Below, piece after piece: positions 6,189-6,766 of a stretch of 6,766 bases of DNA. The translations under genes and the position numbers were made by a program. The notes under the pieces were generated by a model, which had not been told where the DNA came from, made no database searches, and worked only from the letters and a program-made list of their open reading frames with translations. Every line of letters starts with the position of its first letter. The first letter of the stretch is position 1. The stretch comes from Planctomycetota bacterium (GTDB lineage Bacteria; Planctomycetota; Phycisphaerae; SM23-33; FEN-1343), in the NCBI GenBank assembly GCA_013203365.1, contig JABMQG010000538.1, positions 1 to 6,766 of the forward strand, read 5' to 3'.

Positions 6189-6766
6189 ATGAAACACACA
6201 CTGTTCATGGTCGGACTGCTGGTGGCGACCGTCCCTGCCACCTTGGTAAACCCATTCGTGGGGCTGGCGGTCTACTACGGTCTGGCAACCCTATGCCCGC
6301 AGTTCTTGTGGAAACAGGCGCTGCCCGAATGGCGATGGAGCATGATCGTCGGTTTGGCCACGGTGGTGAGTTTCGTCGGCCACGGGTTCGCCAGGAGCCG
6401 AGCAGGGGCGCGCTGGCCGATCGAGAAGAAACTCATGCTCGCCTTCGGCGGGTTGATCGTCTTGAGCATGGTTGATGCTGTAGAACCGAACCTGGCTTGG
6501 CAGCAATTCGACAACATTATGAAGATCTTCATAATGTTCTTCATCGCCTGCGCGGTGCTGGACAGTCGACACCGCCTGAGCGTGCTGGCTGTAGTGGTGG
6601 TTGCGGCCCTGGGCTGGGTCGCGTTCGACTTCAACCAGCGTTACATCCTCATGGGGCAAAAGGCGGTGGCGAGCACAGGATTTGCCGGTATCGACAACAA
6701 CGGCATAGCGGCCATCATGGTGATGGGCATTCCGTTTTGCGTGTTGCTCTTTTCCCAGGCGAAAAG
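6189..6766 (+). CDS. O-antigen-ligase-like / O-glycosylation ligase membrane protein, gene F (3' end outside window)
   Basis: An open frame runs from the ATG at 6189 to the window end, giving 192 codons of a longer gene. The product is strongly hydrophobic, with about seven likely membrane segments (near residues 4-20, 22-38, 51-67, 81-97, 109-124, 129-145 and 170-188). Motifs match my memory of exosortase-A-associated O-glycosylation ligases (TIGR03097, related to Wzy/WaaL): NPFVGLAVYYGLATLCPQ (21-38), a segment like 'ALNPE-AW-x-x-F-x-x-x-x-KIF' (DAVEPNLAWQQFDNIMKIF, 96-114) and a GIDNNGIAAIMVMGIP segment (167-182) like 'xEDNNALALALxMxxP'. The catalytic periplasmic region usually lies further on and is not visible. 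It would transfer or polymerise a lipid-linked glycan on the outer side of the membrane. A generic Wzy/WaaL protein is the main alternative. It may be expressed separately from genes A-E. Confidence 0.8.
   Translation, partial: MKHTLFMVGLLVATVPATLVNPFVGLAVYYGLATLCPQFLWKQALPEWRWSMIVGLATVVSFVGHGFARSRAGARWPIEKKLMLAFGGLIVLSMVDAVEPNLAWQQFDNIMKIFIMFFIACAVLDSRHRLSVLAVVVVAALGWVAFDFNQRYILMGQKAVASTGFAGIDNNGIAAIMVMGIPFCVLLFSQAK

Noticed and set aside
6291..6659. Minus-strand open frames opposite gene F
   Set aside because: Gene F's hydrophobic, motif-bearing + strand frame explains the region; the opposite frames give His/Gln-rich products without domain features.
1..6766. CRISPR arrays, tRNA/rRNA genes, insertion sequences
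   Set aside because: No regularly spaced repeats, RNA-gene signatures, transposase motifs or terminal inverted repeats were seen.

Overview
The window is a GC-rich, gene-dense stretch with every convincing gene on the + strand. It reads as part of a bacterial surface-polysaccharide or protein-glycosylation locus. Five consecutive glycosyltransferase genes (GT4, GT4, GT4, GT9, GT4) are followed, after a 184-bp gap, by the 5' part of a multi-spanning membrane protein that resembles O-antigen-ligase-like 'O-glycosylation ligases'. The last glycosyltransferase resembles the sugar transferases associated with PEP-CTERM/exosortase systems, and the ligase resembles the exosortase-A-associated ligase family. 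Two independent hints therefore point to an exosortase-linked EPS/glycan locus in a Gram-negative-type bacterium. The Cys-rich start of the GT9 enzyme is, from memory, common in planctomycete-like genomes. Planctomycetota is thus a reasonable but unproven guess; proteobacteria with EPS/exosortase loci remain possible.

Layout: 14-1219 GT4 (A); 1216-2526 GT4 (B, a paralogue of A with an unusual Cys-rich tail); 2523-3644 GT4 (C); 3684-4814 GT9 heptosyltransferase-like (D); 4811-6004 GT4, exosortase-associated type (E); 6005-6188 intergenic with a GC-rich hairpin; 6189 to the window end, O-ligase-like membrane protein (F, cut off by the window). A/B, B/C and D/E each overlap by four bases (ATGA), and C/D are 39 bp apart. 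The five transferases therefore probably form one operon with translational coupling, and F may have its own transcription signal.

How they work together (inference): the cytoplasmic transferases add sugars one after another to a lipid-linked acceptor, and the membrane ligase/polymerase would then transfer or polymerise the exported glycan on the far side of the membrane.

The most striking unexplained feature is an uninterrupted run of 11 G inside gene A, just before its catalytic motif. A one-base change in either direction leads to a stop within about a dozen codons, which is the architecture of a phase-variable (slipped-strand) glycosyltransferase. A 14-bp-stem hairpin inside the start of gene D and the odd tail of gene B are the next most notable features.
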